Notes: generated from the sequence alone by a model not told the origin. A DNA stretch of 64,000 bases from Balneolaceae bacterium (GCA_007134085.1 SLLL01000009.1:34667-98666); one strand, 5' to 3'; positions 36,845 through 46,778 are shown, numbered from the stretch's first letter. Numbers and translations are program-made.

Positions 36845-38287
36845 CTACCGTGTAGGCCTCATAAGATAACCCGGTTCATCAGATATCGTCAAAACGTAAA
36901 CGTGATCTCCCGGCAGTTGACCGGGAAGGTTTATGGTAAGATTGTTATCACTCAGATTCCAATGTAATAATTCGCCGGTGGCTAACAGAGATATTTCAGC
37001 TCCGTCATCGGGGAAAATGCGCGGAATGGTTATCTGCGGTGCATTTGGCTTATCTAATAAAAATATGTAGAGTTTGCCATCTTTTCGGGTGAATCTCACC
37101 TGGCCACCTTCCGTTGTAGCTGTCTCTGCGATGAACCACGGCCGCGTTCCATAAATTGCCTCTCCATTCACGTTTAGCCAGTCACCTAATCCAAGAAGTA
37201 AGTTTTTCTGGATTTCAGGTATGGTTCCATCCGCCCTGGGCCCAACATTCAGCAGCAGATTCGCGTTTTTTGATACGTTATCCACAAGCAGTTTTACGAG
37301 TTCCTCTACCGATAAATAATCTTCTAACCGTTCATTTTGGTTGTACCCAAACGACTGCCCCATGCCCCGCGTATTTTCCCATTTATGATCGATGAGCCGG
37401 TCAATCACATCGTACTCATACTCTTGAGTAAAGAAATCACCAAAAATTCCGCGAACCTGGCCCCAGCGGTCATTTACGGCAACTTCTTTTCCCCACTCTT
37501 CCGCCTGGTTGTAGTAATAGGCAATTAACTCGCGGGTTCGAAAAACTTCCAGCGGCTGCAGCCAGTCACCATCCAGCCAGAGAATATCCGGTTCAAAAAG
37601 ATCAATGATTTCACGGATCTTGGCGTGCATAAATTCAATGTAATCATCACTGATGTAATCCGGGTGGGGGCCTGAAAATTCCGGCGTGTAATAATTAAGT
37701 AAACCGTGGTATGATGGCCCGTATTTCATTCCCCTTGCCCGTACCGATTCACCAAGTTCACGAATCAAATCGCGTTTTGGCCCCATTTGGGCTGCATTCC
37801 AGTTAGTTAAAGCCGAATCCCAAAGCGGAAAACCATCATGATGTTCGCCCACAGGAATAACATATCGGGCACCGGCTTTTTCAAACAGGCCGGCCCATTC
37901 ATCGGGATCCCAATTCTCGGCTTTCCACAGTGGAATAAAATCCTCATACTCAAAATCTTCCCCCCATATCTCTATATGATATTTTGATACAGGATGATCT
38001 TTCTGGTACATATATGTGGGATACCACTCTGCATACATGCCCCGGGGTGCCCAAGCGGGAACCGAATAAACTCCCCAGTGGATGAAAATGCCGAACTTTG
38101 CATCCCTGAACCATTCAGGAGTTTCATGTTGAGTGATAGAATCCCAATTCGGGCTCCATGTTTGTGCCATAAGCGTACTGTGTTTAGGAAAGTGAAAGAG
38201 AACCGCTACAATAACGCAAAGTACTGCCTTAATCATCATATTTTTCAGTGAATTATGATTTAGTAAACTCTTGATATTTTTATTCAT
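36845..38287 (-). CDS. GH29 alpha-L-fucosidase
   Basis: A secreted glycosidase of about 480 residues. WFRDAKFGIFIHWGVYSVPAW opens the GH29 barrel. AKNAN-type and HHDGF motifs (VGEHHDGFPLWDS) are present, and the likely nucleophile aspartate is in ILWLDGDW near residue 240. It removes terminal L-fucose by a retaining mechanism. ATG 38287 follows a weaker in-frame GTG; ATG 38239 (MMIKAVLCVIVAV) would give a more normal signal peptide. No sulfatase or SusCD gene is adjacent. Confidence 0.92.
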   Translation of the reverse strand: MNKNIKSLLNHNSLKNMMIKAVLCVIVAVLFHFPKHSTLMAQTWSPNWDSITQHETPEWFRDAKFGIFIHWGVYSVPAWAPRGMYAEWYPTYMYQKDHPVSKYHIEIWGEDFEYEDFIPLWKAENWDPDEWAGLFEKAGARYVIPVGEHHDGFPLWDSALTNWNAAQMGPKRDLIRELGESVRARGMKYGPSYHGLLNYYTPEFSGPHPDYISDDYIEFMHAKIREIIDLFEPDILWLDGDWLQPLEVFRTRELIAYYYNQAEEWGKEVAVNDRWGQVRGIFGDFFTQEYEYDVIDRLIDHKWENTRGMGQSFGYNQNERLEDYLSVEELVKLLVDNVSKNANLLLNVGPRADGTIPEIQKNLLLGLGDWLNVNGEAIYGTRPWFIAETATTEGGQVRFTRKDGKLYIFLLDKPNAPQITIPRIFPDDGAEISLLATGELLHWNLSDNNLTINLPGQLPGDHVYVLTISDEPGYLMRPTR

Positions 38288-38556
38288 CACAGCACAGATT
38301 TTTAGTTCACCATTCGAAAGTTCAGCTCTGCATTTTTTACAGGCTTGATTTCATTGTATATAGTATGATAGTGAAAATAGCGGGAAAAGAATATGTTCAC
38401 TCAATTCATTGAAGCTAAATTAGTTGCGTTACCCAGATACATTGATTGCTTTCACTACGTGTTTATATACACTTCTTTATGTCTTGATTTACAGGCTTCA
38501 ATTGAATACTATTGATTTCCAACACCAACTTAACTCCTAACAAAAACAGCTACCCT

Positions 38557-38976
38557 ATGAAAAAACATATCGTTCTAATTATCGTTGCCGTATCATTCAT
38601 TTTCACCGGCTGCTACCACGCACAAATTTCAACCGGTGCGCAAACATCATCAGATATTTATCAAAAGAAATGGGCAGCATCTTTTATTGGCGGCCTTGTA
38701 CCACCAAGCATTGTACATGCCGAACGGCACTGCGATAATGGCGTTGCACGGGTTGAAACAAGGATAAGCTTCCTCAATATGGTTGCTCAGTTTGTAACAT
38801 TCAGCCTTTATTCTCCAATGGAAATTACCGTTGTTTGTGCAGCAGGGCCTCGGGCTGACCTACAGACAATTGAGGTGGAAAGAAACTCGTCAGAAGAAGT
38901 TGTGATGAAGTCGTTTGAAGATGCAATAAAAAAATCCGCATCTCTGAGTGAACCTGTGTACGTTTCATTCAAATAG
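38557..38976 (+). CDS. Bor-like lipoprotein
   Basis: About 139 residues. The ATG at 38557 gives a clean lipoprotein signal (MKKHIVLIIVAVSFIFTGC); a start at 38512 would add 15 unlikely residues. The mature part resembles the Bor/Iss family (lambda Bor): a conserved Cys, then VETRISFLNMVAQFVTFSLY and SPMEITVVC. Bor proteins are outer-membrane lipoproteins linked to serum resistance in enterobacteria; the role here is unknown. It is monocistronic and ends in a strong terminator. Confidence 0.8.
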   Translation: MKKHIVLIIVAVSFIFTGCYHAQISTGAQTSSDIYQKKWAASFIGGLVPPSIVHAERHCDNGVARVETRISFLNMVAQFVTFSLYSPMEITVVCAAGPRADLQTIEVERNSSEEVVMKSFEDAIKKSASLSEPVYVSFK

Positions 38977-39024
38977 TTTTTTATTAGCAGGCTTTAGATC
39001 CTGTTCTACAAATTCTAATTATTA

Positions 39025-39057
39025 AAATAGCCCCGGCAAAACCGGGGCTATTTTTTT
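39025..39057 (+). terminator. Rho-independent terminator after the Bor-like gene
   Basis: Perfect 12-bp stem AAATAGCCCCGG (39025-39036) / CCGGGGCTATTT (39042-39053) with loop CAAAA, ending in a T run. Confidence 0.93.
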
Positions 39058-39206
39058 AAACTGCCTTATCTACTACAGTTAATATTGAGGTGACTTCGGT
39101 TAACCTACAGAACCAGAACAAATCTTGGCGCACTTTTGCGATCGTTGCGGTAATAAGCTGCCAAATATGCAAAGAACTTACGAGTTTAGAATAGCTGAAC
39201 TGTTTT

Positions 39207-39262
39207 AAAAGCATCTCGCCTTTATCCCAATTGGGTTGATTCGGGATAAAGGCGGTGCTTTT
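39207..39262. terminator. Long hairpin downstream of the S9 peptidase gene
   Basis: A 12-bp perfect stem CGCCTTTATCCC (39217-39228) / GGGATAAAGGCG (39243-39254) sits within an outer AAAAGCA/TGCTTTT pairing. It lies 43 bases after the S9 peptidase stop and is probably its terminator. The space 39058-39206 before it shows no gene. Confidence 0.75.
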
Positions 39263-39304
39263 AATTAGGGGAACTCAGTCTGCTAACCAGTTCAGAAATT
39301 CTGT

Positions 39305-41662
39305 CTAATCCGGCAGGTTGTAGTTAACATCCGTTCGGTAATACCCCATCAGGTGTTCGGCAAAGTAGTCCCAAAGCATACGTTCGAAGTACGCAGTATA
39401 TCTACCAAAACCATGGCGCGCTTCCGGGAAAATCATCATATCAAATCGCTTGCCTTCGCGGATTAGTGCATCCACCAGACGGTACGTGTTTGCCGGGTGC
39501 ACGTTGTTATCCATCTCGCCGTGTACCAGCAACAATCGACCTTGCAGGTTGCCGGCAAGTTCCGCATTTGATGGTATTAGCGAGCTGAAGGTGGTTTTCT
39601 CCTCTTCTACCTCTTCGCCATCTTCATTTTCTACAGTAACGGTTTCGGTTGTTGCGGTTACACCGTGGTGCACTTCACTCCACCAGATGTTGTAAATATT
39701 ATTATCGTGATTACCGGCTGATGAAACAGCTACCTTAAAAAACTCGGGATAGGTAAGCAGTGCCGCTGTGCTCATAAATCCACCGCCGGAGTGGCCGTAA
39801 ATACCAACTCTGTCGAGATCCACATAGGAATGGCGCGCAGCAAGCTGTTCTATTCCGTAGCGGTTATCGGCCAGGGCATAATCGCGCAGATTATCATGCC
39901 CGTAGTTGTGATACCATTTATCCCTGAGCGGGCTGCCGCCACGATTACCCATCGCAACTACTACAAACCCAACCTGAGCAAGAGAATGCGCGCGGGCAGC
40001 TGTGCCCCCAATTGAGAAATTTCTTGGATATGGTTCCACCTGCGGGCCTGGATATACATACGAAATGATCGGGTACTTCTTATCGGGATCGAAATCAGCC
40101 GGTTTCCACATCACGCCATAGAGATCGGTAACACCATCCTTAGCCTTCACCGAGAAATTTTCGGGTAGATTATATCCCGCTTCTTTCAGCCTGCTAATGT
40201 CTGTTTGTTCAAGCGTAAGCAGTTCGCGTCCATTTCTGTCGCGAAGTACTGCCGTAGTTGGCTTATCGGGGCGTGAGTAGTTTTGCACAAAATAGTTTCG
40301 GCTGTCGCTGATGTTGATGTTGTGATTGGCATCCTCCGGGGTAAGGAGTGTTTGCCGGGAGCCATCAAACCGTACACTGTAGTAGTGTGCATAAAACGGA
40401 TTTCTGCCCTCTTCCTTGCCAAATCCTTCAAAAAAGATAGTTGATGCCGTGGTATCGATGGCTGCAATATCGCCCACCATAAAAAAGCCATCAGTAATTC
40501 TGTTTTGCAGATTACCTTCGCTGTCGTAACGGTAAAGCTGCCCCCAGCCTGTCCGTTCACTCCACCAGATGTACTCTTCACCTTCGTTAATAATGCCAAG
40601 CTGCGCATAGCGAGTGTTGAAATAGGGCTCACTTTTTTCTGACCAAAGCACTTCGGTTTCGCCGGTAGTGGTGTTGGCTTTTATCACATCAACCTCATCC
40701 CAGGTTCGGGTTCGGCGAAGAATCCAGAGATAATCTGATTTTTCTGATGTGAAAATTCCGCCTGCATTAAAGTAAACTCCTCCAAGGGATTGATCGGGCC
40801 ATTTATCGGTATCAAGACGAACATGCTCTTTTGTTTCCATATCGAATACAAGAATTTCATCCTGATAGTGGTTGTCTTCACCCGGCATGTTGTATTTGTA
40901 GGTTTCAAGCTCAGGGCGTGGATTTGCCACGGTATTAATTACCCAAAGTTCGTCAACTTCGCGCCAGTCCTGCCGTTTTACATACAGTTTCTTTGAATCC
41001 TCAAACCATACAGCGCGCGACCGTAACCTCTCTGTGGATGTTGTATCTCCGTGGCTCTGCTGAAAGCTGTACCAGCGCTCACCATCTTCAGTAAGTCGAA
41101 TTTCGCTGCTGTCAGGATCATCAGTCCTCATCACGTATAAATCGTGCTCTCGTGCAAAGGCAATCCAGGTACTGTCCGGCGAGTAAGTTGCCCATGGCTC
41201 ACGCTCTTCATATTGAAGAGAATCACCCTTTATGAGCTCATCGCGGTCTATATAGTACTTAAATTCAATGCTATCTACATGAAAGGAGAAGAGCTGGCGG
41301 CCTGTGTCGTAATCAAAACCTTTCAGATCAAGATCATTCGCATTGAACCCACGGTTAAATGCTTCTGACAGCTCTGCTGCCATTCGTTGTTCATCAAAAA
41401 GCGGACGCGAAGAGCGGCGTTCGGCGTCAACAAATGTCCAGCGCTTTCTGTCTCCATCTTCCCATTCGTACCAGAAGCGGTCTTCATCTTCAATCCAGTT
41501 AGCACGCAGAAATGTACTGCCTGTCATGTTCTGCATATTGGTACCTGTAAAACGCTCGGCAAGTTCAAAGTTGGGCTTTTGCTGGGCTGATGCAAACTCA
41601 GTTATTGAAAGAGATGCAAAAAAGAGCCCCACAGCCACAATAGTGGTACTAAATAATTTCAT
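39305..41662 (-). CDS. S9-family prolyl oligopeptidase-like peptidase (DPP IV type)
   Basis: A 785-residue exported serine peptidase. A signal peptide (VAVGLFFASLSITEFASAQ) precedes a DPP IV N-terminal beta-propeller (about residues 70-510) and a C-terminal alpha/beta-hydrolase domain. The nucleophile is in GIYGHSGGGFMS, the Asp in LVHGEMDNNVH and the His in FPEARHGFGR. It should cleave short peptides, often after proline, in the periplasm or at the surface. About 20 residues (VTVENEDGEEVEEEKTTF) form an acidic loop near the active site. Confidence 0.93.
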   Translation of the reverse strand: MKLFSTTIVAVGLFFASLSITEFASAQQKPNFELAERFTGTNMQNMTGSTFLRANWIEDEDRFWYEWEDGDRKRWTFVDAERRSSRPLFDEQRMAAELSEAFNRGFNANDLDLKGFDYDTGRQLFSFHVDSIEFKYYIDRDELIKGDSLQYEEREPWATYSPDSTWIAFAREHDLYVMRTDDPDSSEIRLTEDGERWYSFQQSHGDTTSTERLRSRAVWFEDSKKLYVKRQDWREVDELWVINTVANPRPELETYKYNMPGEDNHYQDEILVFDMETKEHVRLDTDKWPDQSLGGVYFNAGGIFTSEKSDYLWILRRTRTWDEVDVIKANTTTGETEVLWSEKSEPYFNTRYAQLGIINEGEEYIWWSERTGWGQLYRYDSEGNLQNRITDGFFMVGDIAAIDTTASTIFFEGFGKEEGRNPFYAHYYSVRFDGSRQTLLTPEDANHNINISDSRNYFVQNYSRPDKPTTAVLRDRNGRELLTLEQTDISRLKEAGYNLPENFSVKAKDGVTDLYGVMWKPADFDPDKKYPIISYVYPGPQVEPYPRNFSIGGTAARAHSLAQVGFVVVAMGNRGGSPLRDKWYHNYGHDNLRDYALADNRYGIEQLAARHSYVDLDRVGIYGHSGGGFMSTAALLTYPEFFKVAVSSAGNHDNNIYNIWWSEVHHGVTATTETVTVENEDGEEVEEEKTTFSSLIPSNAELAGNLQGRLLLVHGEMDNNVHPANTYRLVDALIREGKRFDMMIFPEARHGFGRYTAYFERMLWDYFAEHLMGYYRTDVNYNLPD

Positions 41663-42049
41663 ATAAACATATTTGTGTTGCGATTAGGGTGCGTCAATAT
41701 CCAAAAGAAATGCAAGATAAGCAGGGTTTTTACAATATTTATGAGATGTGGAATGCTGAATAGCAACTAAATAGATGGATAAAATTTTTATACCTAATAA
41801 CAATTTGAAAACCATAAAATCCGGCCTTGAATCAGTTGGCGGGAACAGGGCATTTTCAGACACGCATAGGCATCATTTGTCACCAGCTGGATTTCTGATT
41901 GTAGCTCATGAATTTGATGGACCATACAAATGACGCCGCGTGGATGAAAAGTCCGCCGCCAAGTGATTCACAGTCTTGAATTTTTGTTTCTTTTGTTTCA
42001 AGACAAAAGAAAAAAGATGAAGAGTCGAATTGAATTTAAAACGCCACTT
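41663..42049. other. Intergenic region with a palindromic repeat
   Basis: No gene is visible. Both flanking genes are on the minus strand, so this holds the S9 peptidase promoter and the end of the bshA transcript. The right end contains an inverted repeat, listed separately. Confidence 0.5.
41973..42004. repeat. Palindromic intergenic repeat candidate
   Basis: GTCTTGAA (41973-41980) and TTCAAGAC (41997-42004) are exact inverted copies around a T-rich loop with a repeated TTTTGTTTC-like sequence. The minus-strand wording (TTTTGTCTTGAAACAAAAGAA) resembles dispersed palindromes seen in many Bacteroidota genomes. It could also terminate bshA. Confidence 0.5.
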
Positions 42050-43180
42050 CTACAAAGAACCCTTTATCTCTTCGTAATACTCTTCGTACACGGTTACAAT
42101 TTTATCCAACTCAAAAGTTTCAGCACGTTTGCGGGCTGAAGCGGCCATTTTGGCGTGCAGTTTTTCATCGGTTAGTATTTTTGTTGCGCAGCTGCCAAGG
42201 CATTCAATATCGCCCAGTTCGCAAAGAAATCCGGTCTCTCCGTGGATGTTGACCTCCGGCAAGCCCCCGATATTGGAGCTCACCACCGGCACACTACAGC
42301 TCATCGCTTCAAGTGCAGCCAGGCCAAATGTTTCGCTGCCTGATGGAATCATAAACAAATCTGAAACAGACAGCACCTCTTCCACCTGCTCCTGTTTGCC
42401 CAAAAATCTCACGTGATCACACATTTTCAATTCGCGGCATTTTTTCTCTGCCTTTGCACGCTCTGGCCCGTCGCCCACCATCAGCAGTTTGGCTTTCACT
42501 CCGTTCTTCAAAACCTGGTCAAATGCAGCCACTACATCCGCTACCCGTTTTACCTTTCTGAAATTTGAAACGTGCGTGATGATTTTTTCACCATCCGGAC
42601 AGATCGCTTTCTTGAAATGCTCTTTTTTCGATTTTTTGAACCTTTCCAGGTCGATGAAATTTGGGATTACCTTAATCTCCTTTTTGATATCGAACAAGCG
42701 GTAGGTCTCATTCTTCAGATACTCAGAAACTGCGGTAACTCCATCACTTTGGTTGATGGAAAAATCAACAACCTGCTTGTAGGTGGGGTCGCTGCCGATA
42801 AGAGTAATATCTGTGCCATGCAGCGTAGTTATAACCGGCACTTTTGGCGCTTTTCCATTTAAAATCTGCTTTGCCAGATATGCACTGGTAGCATGAGGAA
42901 TGGCGTAATGCACATGCAAAACCTCGAGGTTAGCATGCTGAATCAGGTTTACCATCATGTTGGCAAGCGCAAGATCATACGGCGGGTACTCAAACAGGGG
43001 ATATGTACTCAGGTCTACTTCATGGTAGGTGATGTCTGTGCGGAAAGAATCGAGCCGTGCGGGCTGGGCATAACTTATAATGTGAAGATTGTGCCCGCGG
43101 TTGGCAAGCCCTTTAGCAAGTTCGGTGGCAACCACGCCACTACCACCAAAGGTTGGGTAACAGACAATTCCTATATTCAT
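42050..43180 (-). CDS. bshA: N-acetyl-alpha-D-glucosaminyl L-malate synthase (BshA)
   Basis: A 376-residue GT4 glycosyltransferase that joins L-malate to UDP-GlcNAc, the first step of bacillithiol synthesis. The opening GIVCYPTFGGSGVVATELAKG and HVHYAIPHATSAYLA are diagnostic of BshA, as are GTDITLIGSDP and the C-terminal E-x7-E region SGSETFGLAALEAMS. It implies a bacillithiol-based redox system; BshB and BshC are not in this window. ATG start at 43180; length is normal. Confidence 0.95.
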   Translation of the reverse strand: MNIGIVCYPTFGGSGVVATELAKGLANRGHNLHIISYAQPARLDSFRTDITYHEVDLSTYPLFEYPPYDLALANMMVNLIQHANLEVLHVHYAIPHATSAYLAKQILNGKAPKVPVITTLHGTDITLIGSDPTYKQVVDFSINQSDGVTAVSEYLKNETYRLFDIKKEIKVIPNFIDLERFKKSKKEHFKKAICPDGEKIITHVSNFRKVKRVADVVAAFDQVLKNGVKAKLLMVGDGPERAKAEKKCRELKMCDHVRFLGKQEQVEEVLSVSDLFMIPSGSETFGLAALEAMSCSVPVVSSNIGGLPEVNIHGETGFLCELGDIECLGSCATKILTDEKLHAKMAASARKRAETFELDKIVTVYEEYYEEIKGSL

Positions 43181-43376
43181 GGAGCGTAAATGTTTCGGAA
43201 AATTAATGCATATCGGTACACAGTGTACGAATCCTTAAAATGTACAAATTAATTAACGCTTATACGCTCTGAATTGTTCAATCGATTTTACTGCTGCAAA
43301 TAGATTTGAAACATCCGTACCCGTACAAACGAAGCTCCTGCTTCGTAAAATCCTTTCTATCTCGTAGGCAAACCAA

Positions 43377-44924
43377 TCACTCCTCCCAAATCTCCTCACC
43401 CATGTTCAGGTCTTCACGAACCAAAGCCCGTATATCGGCATTGGTAAGGCCGCAGCGCCCGTCAGACCATGCCCTGTTGAGCGTACCATTCGCATTTCTC
43501 CAATGCGCCACATTGGAACCCGGCGTAAACTGATGATTGCCACACGGTGAAGAATACTCAGCCGAGTAGTATGCCACATTGCTCTCCGCCCAGCTGATGC
43601 TGAACATCTTGTTGTTCTCTATCCTGATGTCCACCCCGCCGGCAATGCCAATCCCAACCTGGCCGGGATTTACACCGATATTTCCTACCGCCTCCTGAAA
43701 ACTGCCGGTAGCATCTGCCAGCATAATGAACGAGCCTGAATCCGATTCGCTATGCCCCTTAGCACGGTTGTTGTTCACCTGGATCCAGCTGTCGGCCGTT
43801 CCGTTCGACATAAAGAGGTTAATCCAGTCTTCGAGTGGTGCCTGGCCTGTTTGTTCGGTATGCTCCATCACATTTCCATTAATACGGATACCCGCACCAT
43901 TGCACTTATCGCACTGAAAGAAATTTCTGCCTGAGTTTAAAGCACGGTTCCCTGTTACCACCAGCGGCCCGTTACTATCACGAAACCGCACACCGGAGGC
44001 CGCATTTTCGATGTAAGATTCACGCACCGTAATATCTTCTGAGTTGTGGAACATAACCGCGCCAAACTCCTGCCCGTGTTTATCGGTGGCAATGTTTCTG
44101 AATTCTATGTGATGCATATCCGTACCAACGCTTCGGGTAGAGTAAATTCCGTGATCAGTATAGTTTTGTATCTGCAACCACGCTATAGTATTGCCCGACA
44201 TGCCACCTGAAAAAGCCCGCTGTATGTTGGTTTCCCCATCAAGAACTGCCGTGCCAACGCCAATCCACCGGTTCCCCTCTTTTGATGATTCCACCATCTG
44301 CCCCGGGTGTGTGCCCTCCAAAATAAAAAATGTAGTGCCTGGCGGGCAGATCATATTGGCGATGTTCAAATTCTCACCGGGTGAGAGCCATACCGTTGAA
44401 CCGCTCATATTGAACAAGTCACTACACGTTTGGCTGAAATTATTCTCATTTATTGCCAGCAAAATTTCGCGGATATCTTCAACAGTAAAATCTTTTCCAG
44501 AGTCCCCACCGGCGCGATCAACTGCCGCCACAATTCGTTGGCTGATTGTGCGGTGTCTTGCTTCGGCCAAGCTGACATCATCACTTGCCAGAGCAGCTGA
44601 AATTTCAGCCAGGTTTTCGAGAGTATCATCATCCAGCATTATGGTATTTGCCGTTGCGCTCAATATTGGCGCGCCAAGTGCAGCGAGATCACTGCTGCTC
44701 ATTCCTCTTATCCGGGATGCCCGCATTCCCCGTGCACGGTTTACCATCGTTGTAAAATCTGTGGTTACTTCAGCGGCGGTAATATCGGCCATATCCGGTG
44801 CGCTGAGTATTTCTCCCTGAGGATCGGTTTCCGATTCTCCCTGAAGTGCAAGTTCAATTACCGCGCAGCTGCCAAGCAGCACAATCACTGCAATCACAAT
44901 AAACAATGGTTTGAAGAATTTCAT
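43377..44924 (-). CDS. Right-handed beta-helix lipoprotein
   Basis: About 515 residues. ATG 44924 gives a lipoprotein signal (FIVIAVIVLLGSC, cysteine near residue 20); a GTG at 44933 is less likely. Residues ~50-150 are helical with no match I recognise. After that, short repeats such as ISTRSVGTDMHHIEFRN and SGVRFRDSNGPLVVTGNRAL indicate a parallel beta-helix like that of pectate-lyase/NosD proteins. It contains an isolated CDKC pair. It may bind or cleave a polysaccharide, but no catalytic set is clear. Confidence 0.75.
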   Translation of the reverse strand: MKFFKPLFIVIAVIVLLGSCAVIELALQGESETDPQGEILSAPDMADITAAEVTTDFTTMVNRARGMRASRIRGMSSSDLAALGAPILSATANTIMLDDDTLENLAEISAALASDDVSLAEARHRTISQRIVAAVDRAGGDSGKDFTVEDIREILLAINENNFSQTCSDLFNMSGSTVWLSPGENLNIANMICPPGTTFFILEGTHPGQMVESSKEGNRWIGVGTAVLDGETNIQRAFSGGMSGNTIAWLQIQNYTDHGIYSTRSVGTDMHHIEFRNIATDKHGQEFGAVMFHNSEDITVRESYIENAASGVRFRDSNGPLVVTGNRALNSGRNFFQCDKCNGAGIRINGNVMEHTEQTGQAPLEDWINLFMSNGTADSWIQVNNNRAKGHSESDSGSFIMLADATGSFQEAVGNIGVNPGQVGIGIAGGVDIRIENNKMFSISWAESNVAYYSAEYSSPCGNHQFTPGSNVAHWRNANGTLNRAWSDGRCGLTNADIRALVREDLNMGEEIWEE

Positions 44925-45254
44925 ACGCTGCACCTGCCGGTTTGATTTTTGAATTACATCAACTTATTACCTCAAGAAATGAAGTGCAAGAAGCTGCATT
45001 TTAAATTGGTGAAGAATGCATATATAGACTTATGCCACTATGTTGAATAATGTTTCAGGAATATGGCAACAAATCTTCGCACAATTTATAATGCCCGAAA
45101 CTTAAACTTAAAAGTGAGTCGGCAACTCGCACACATGCCTTTTGTCTAATGTTTCAGAATCATCAATTTAAAAAGGTGTAGTTAGGTGAAAATTATCATT
45201 TCCTGTATATTTGGGATGGTTTCAAATTAACGAAATATCAGAGTACAGAGCATT
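44925..45254. other. Divergent intergenic region without visible gene
   Basis: About 330 AT-rich bases between the beta-helix lipoprotein gene (-) and yebC (+). It should carry both promoters. No clear hairpin, repeat or RNA gene was found. Confidence 0.45.
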
Positions 45255-46016
45255 ATGGCAGGACATTCCAAATGGGCTAACATCAAACATCGCAAAGCGC
45301 GGGAAGATGCAAAGCGGTCAAAAGCGTTTACCAAACACATACGCGAAATCACTGTTGCAGCACGTGAAGGCGGCGGCGACCCGGATGCCAATCCAAGGCT
45401 ATCACTCGCCATACAAAATGCAAAAGGCGTAAATCTGCCGAAGGACAATATTGAGCGCGCCATCAAAAAAGGTACCGGCGAACTTGATGACGGCTCCGGT
45501 AACTACGAAGAGGTTACCTACGAAGGCTACGGCCCTGGTGGCATTGCATATTTTATTGAAGCCACAAGCAACAACCTGAACCGGACTGTTGGCGAAATCC
45601 GCTATCTCTTCAATAAACATGGCGGCAACCTGGGTACGGACGGATCCGTTGCGTACCTGTTTGAACAGAAAGGAGCCATCAAAATTAACAGTGAAGGGCT
45701 GGATGCCGAAGAAATAATGCTTCTTGCCATCGATGCCGGCGCTGATGATGTTGAGATCGAGGAAGATTTTATTGAAGTGTTCACAGCGCGCGAAAAGTTG
45801 ATTTCAGTAAGAAAAGAGCTTGAAGAGCAGGGAATACCGGTTGAATCAGCCGAGCTCCAGCGAATTCCTATGACTGAGGTTTCTGCCGATCCCGAAACGG
45901 CTCAGAAAAACCTGAAGCTGATGGATCTTTTTGATGAGAATGATGATGTATCCAACGTGTTTACCAATCTCAGCCTCGATGATGAAACCCTGGCATTGAT
46001 CGAGCAGAATTTATAA
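45255..46016 (+). CDS. yebC: YebC/PmpR-family regulatory protein
   Basis: A 253-residue cytoplasmic protein. The opening MAGHSKWANIKHRKAREDAK and the following YEGYGPGGIAYFIEATSNN are hallmarks of YebC/TACO1. Family members have been called transcription regulators and, more recently, helpers of ribosomes at difficult (proline-rich) sequences. Length matches the family. It is 63 bases upstream of the BatC-like gene, perhaps in the same transcript. Confidence 0.96.
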   Translation: MAGHSKWANIKHRKAREDAKRSKAFTKHIREITVAAREGGGDPDANPRLSLAIQNAKGVNLPKDNIERAIKKGTGELDDGSGNYEEVTYEGYGPGGIAYFIEATSNNLNRTVGEIRYLFNKHGGNLGTDGSVAYLFEQKGAIKINSEGLDAEEIMLLAIDAGADDVEIEEDFIEVFTAREKLISVRKELEEQGIPVESAELQRIPMTEVSADPETAQKNLKLMDLFDENDDVSNVFTNLSLDDETLALIEQNL

Positions 46017-46079
46017 ACCGATTATACTCATTTCAGCGTACAGACGTTACGGTTCTATTCCAAAGATTTAGATAATGCC

Positions 46080-46778
46080 ATGCGAATTTTAAGCTTCATA
46101 CTTTTATTGACGTTTCTCACGGCATCAGCGGTAAATGATGGCCGAAAAGCCAATGCCGCTTTTGAAAGAGGCGATTATGCTGAAGCTGTACAGCTTTACA
46201 GGCAGGCTATTGAGCAGGACCCCGATAATGCGCGGCTGCATTTTAACCTCGGGAATGCACTTTCCCGGTTGGGCCAGAGAGAGGAGGCTGCTAATGCTTA
46301 CAGCAGGTTCAATGAACTTACCGAATCGCCATTGGAGCAATCGCTTTCCCACTACAACATGGGCAGAATGCTTACCGAAGATGAAAACTATGAGGAAGCC
46401 CTAAACTACTTTCGCGAAGCACTCATCAAAAACCCTGATGATGAAGATGCCAGGCACAATTTTGAGCTCGCCGTGAAAAGGCAGCAGCAAAACGAGCAGG
46501 AGCAGCCCGAGGATGACTCCGGCAGTGATGGCGGAGATCATGATAACCAGCAGCAGGATCAGCAGGATGATCAACAGCAGGACCCTCAAATGGATCAGCA
46601 GCCCGAATCGCAGCAGGATCAAAGCGGTGACGGCGAACAGGAGCAGCGCCCGCTGGATATGACCCCCGAAGAGGCAGAAAATATTCTCGATGCGCTTGAA
46701 CAGCTCGAACGCGAACTTCTCGAAAACAGGAAAAAAGAATCATCAAGGCCACCTTCCCGAAATGAGAATGACTGGTAA
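46080..46778 (+). CDS. BatC-like TPR protein
   Basis: A 232-residue protein with a signal-like N-terminus (ILSFILLLTFLTASA) and TPR units: GDYAEAVQLYRQAIEQDP, ARLHFNLGNALSRLGQREEA and ENYEEALNYFREALIKNP. The C-terminal third is low-complexity, rich in Gln, Asp and Glu (for example DQQDDQQQDPQMDQQPE). It matches the BatC member of Bat (Bacteroides aerotolerance-type) clusters, which act at the envelope with MoxR ATPases and von Willebrand A proteins. Its last 17 bases overlap the BatD gene. Confidence 0.85.
   Translation: MRILSFILLLTFLTASAVNDGRKANAAFERGDYAEAVQLYRQAIEQDPDNARLHFNLGNALSRLGQREEAANAYSRFNELTESPLEQSLSHYNMGRMLTEDENYEEALNYFREALIKNPDDEDARHNFELAVKRQQQNEQEQPEDDSGSDGGDHDNQQQDQQDDQQQDPQMDQQPESQQDQSGDGEQEQRPLDMTPEEAENILDALEQLERELLENRKKESSRPPSRNENDW

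Noticed and set aside
46500-46640. CAG/GAC-rich repeats that could suggest a DNA repeat array
   Set aside because: They encode the Gln/Asp-rich tail expected in BatC-like proteins and are irregular in length.
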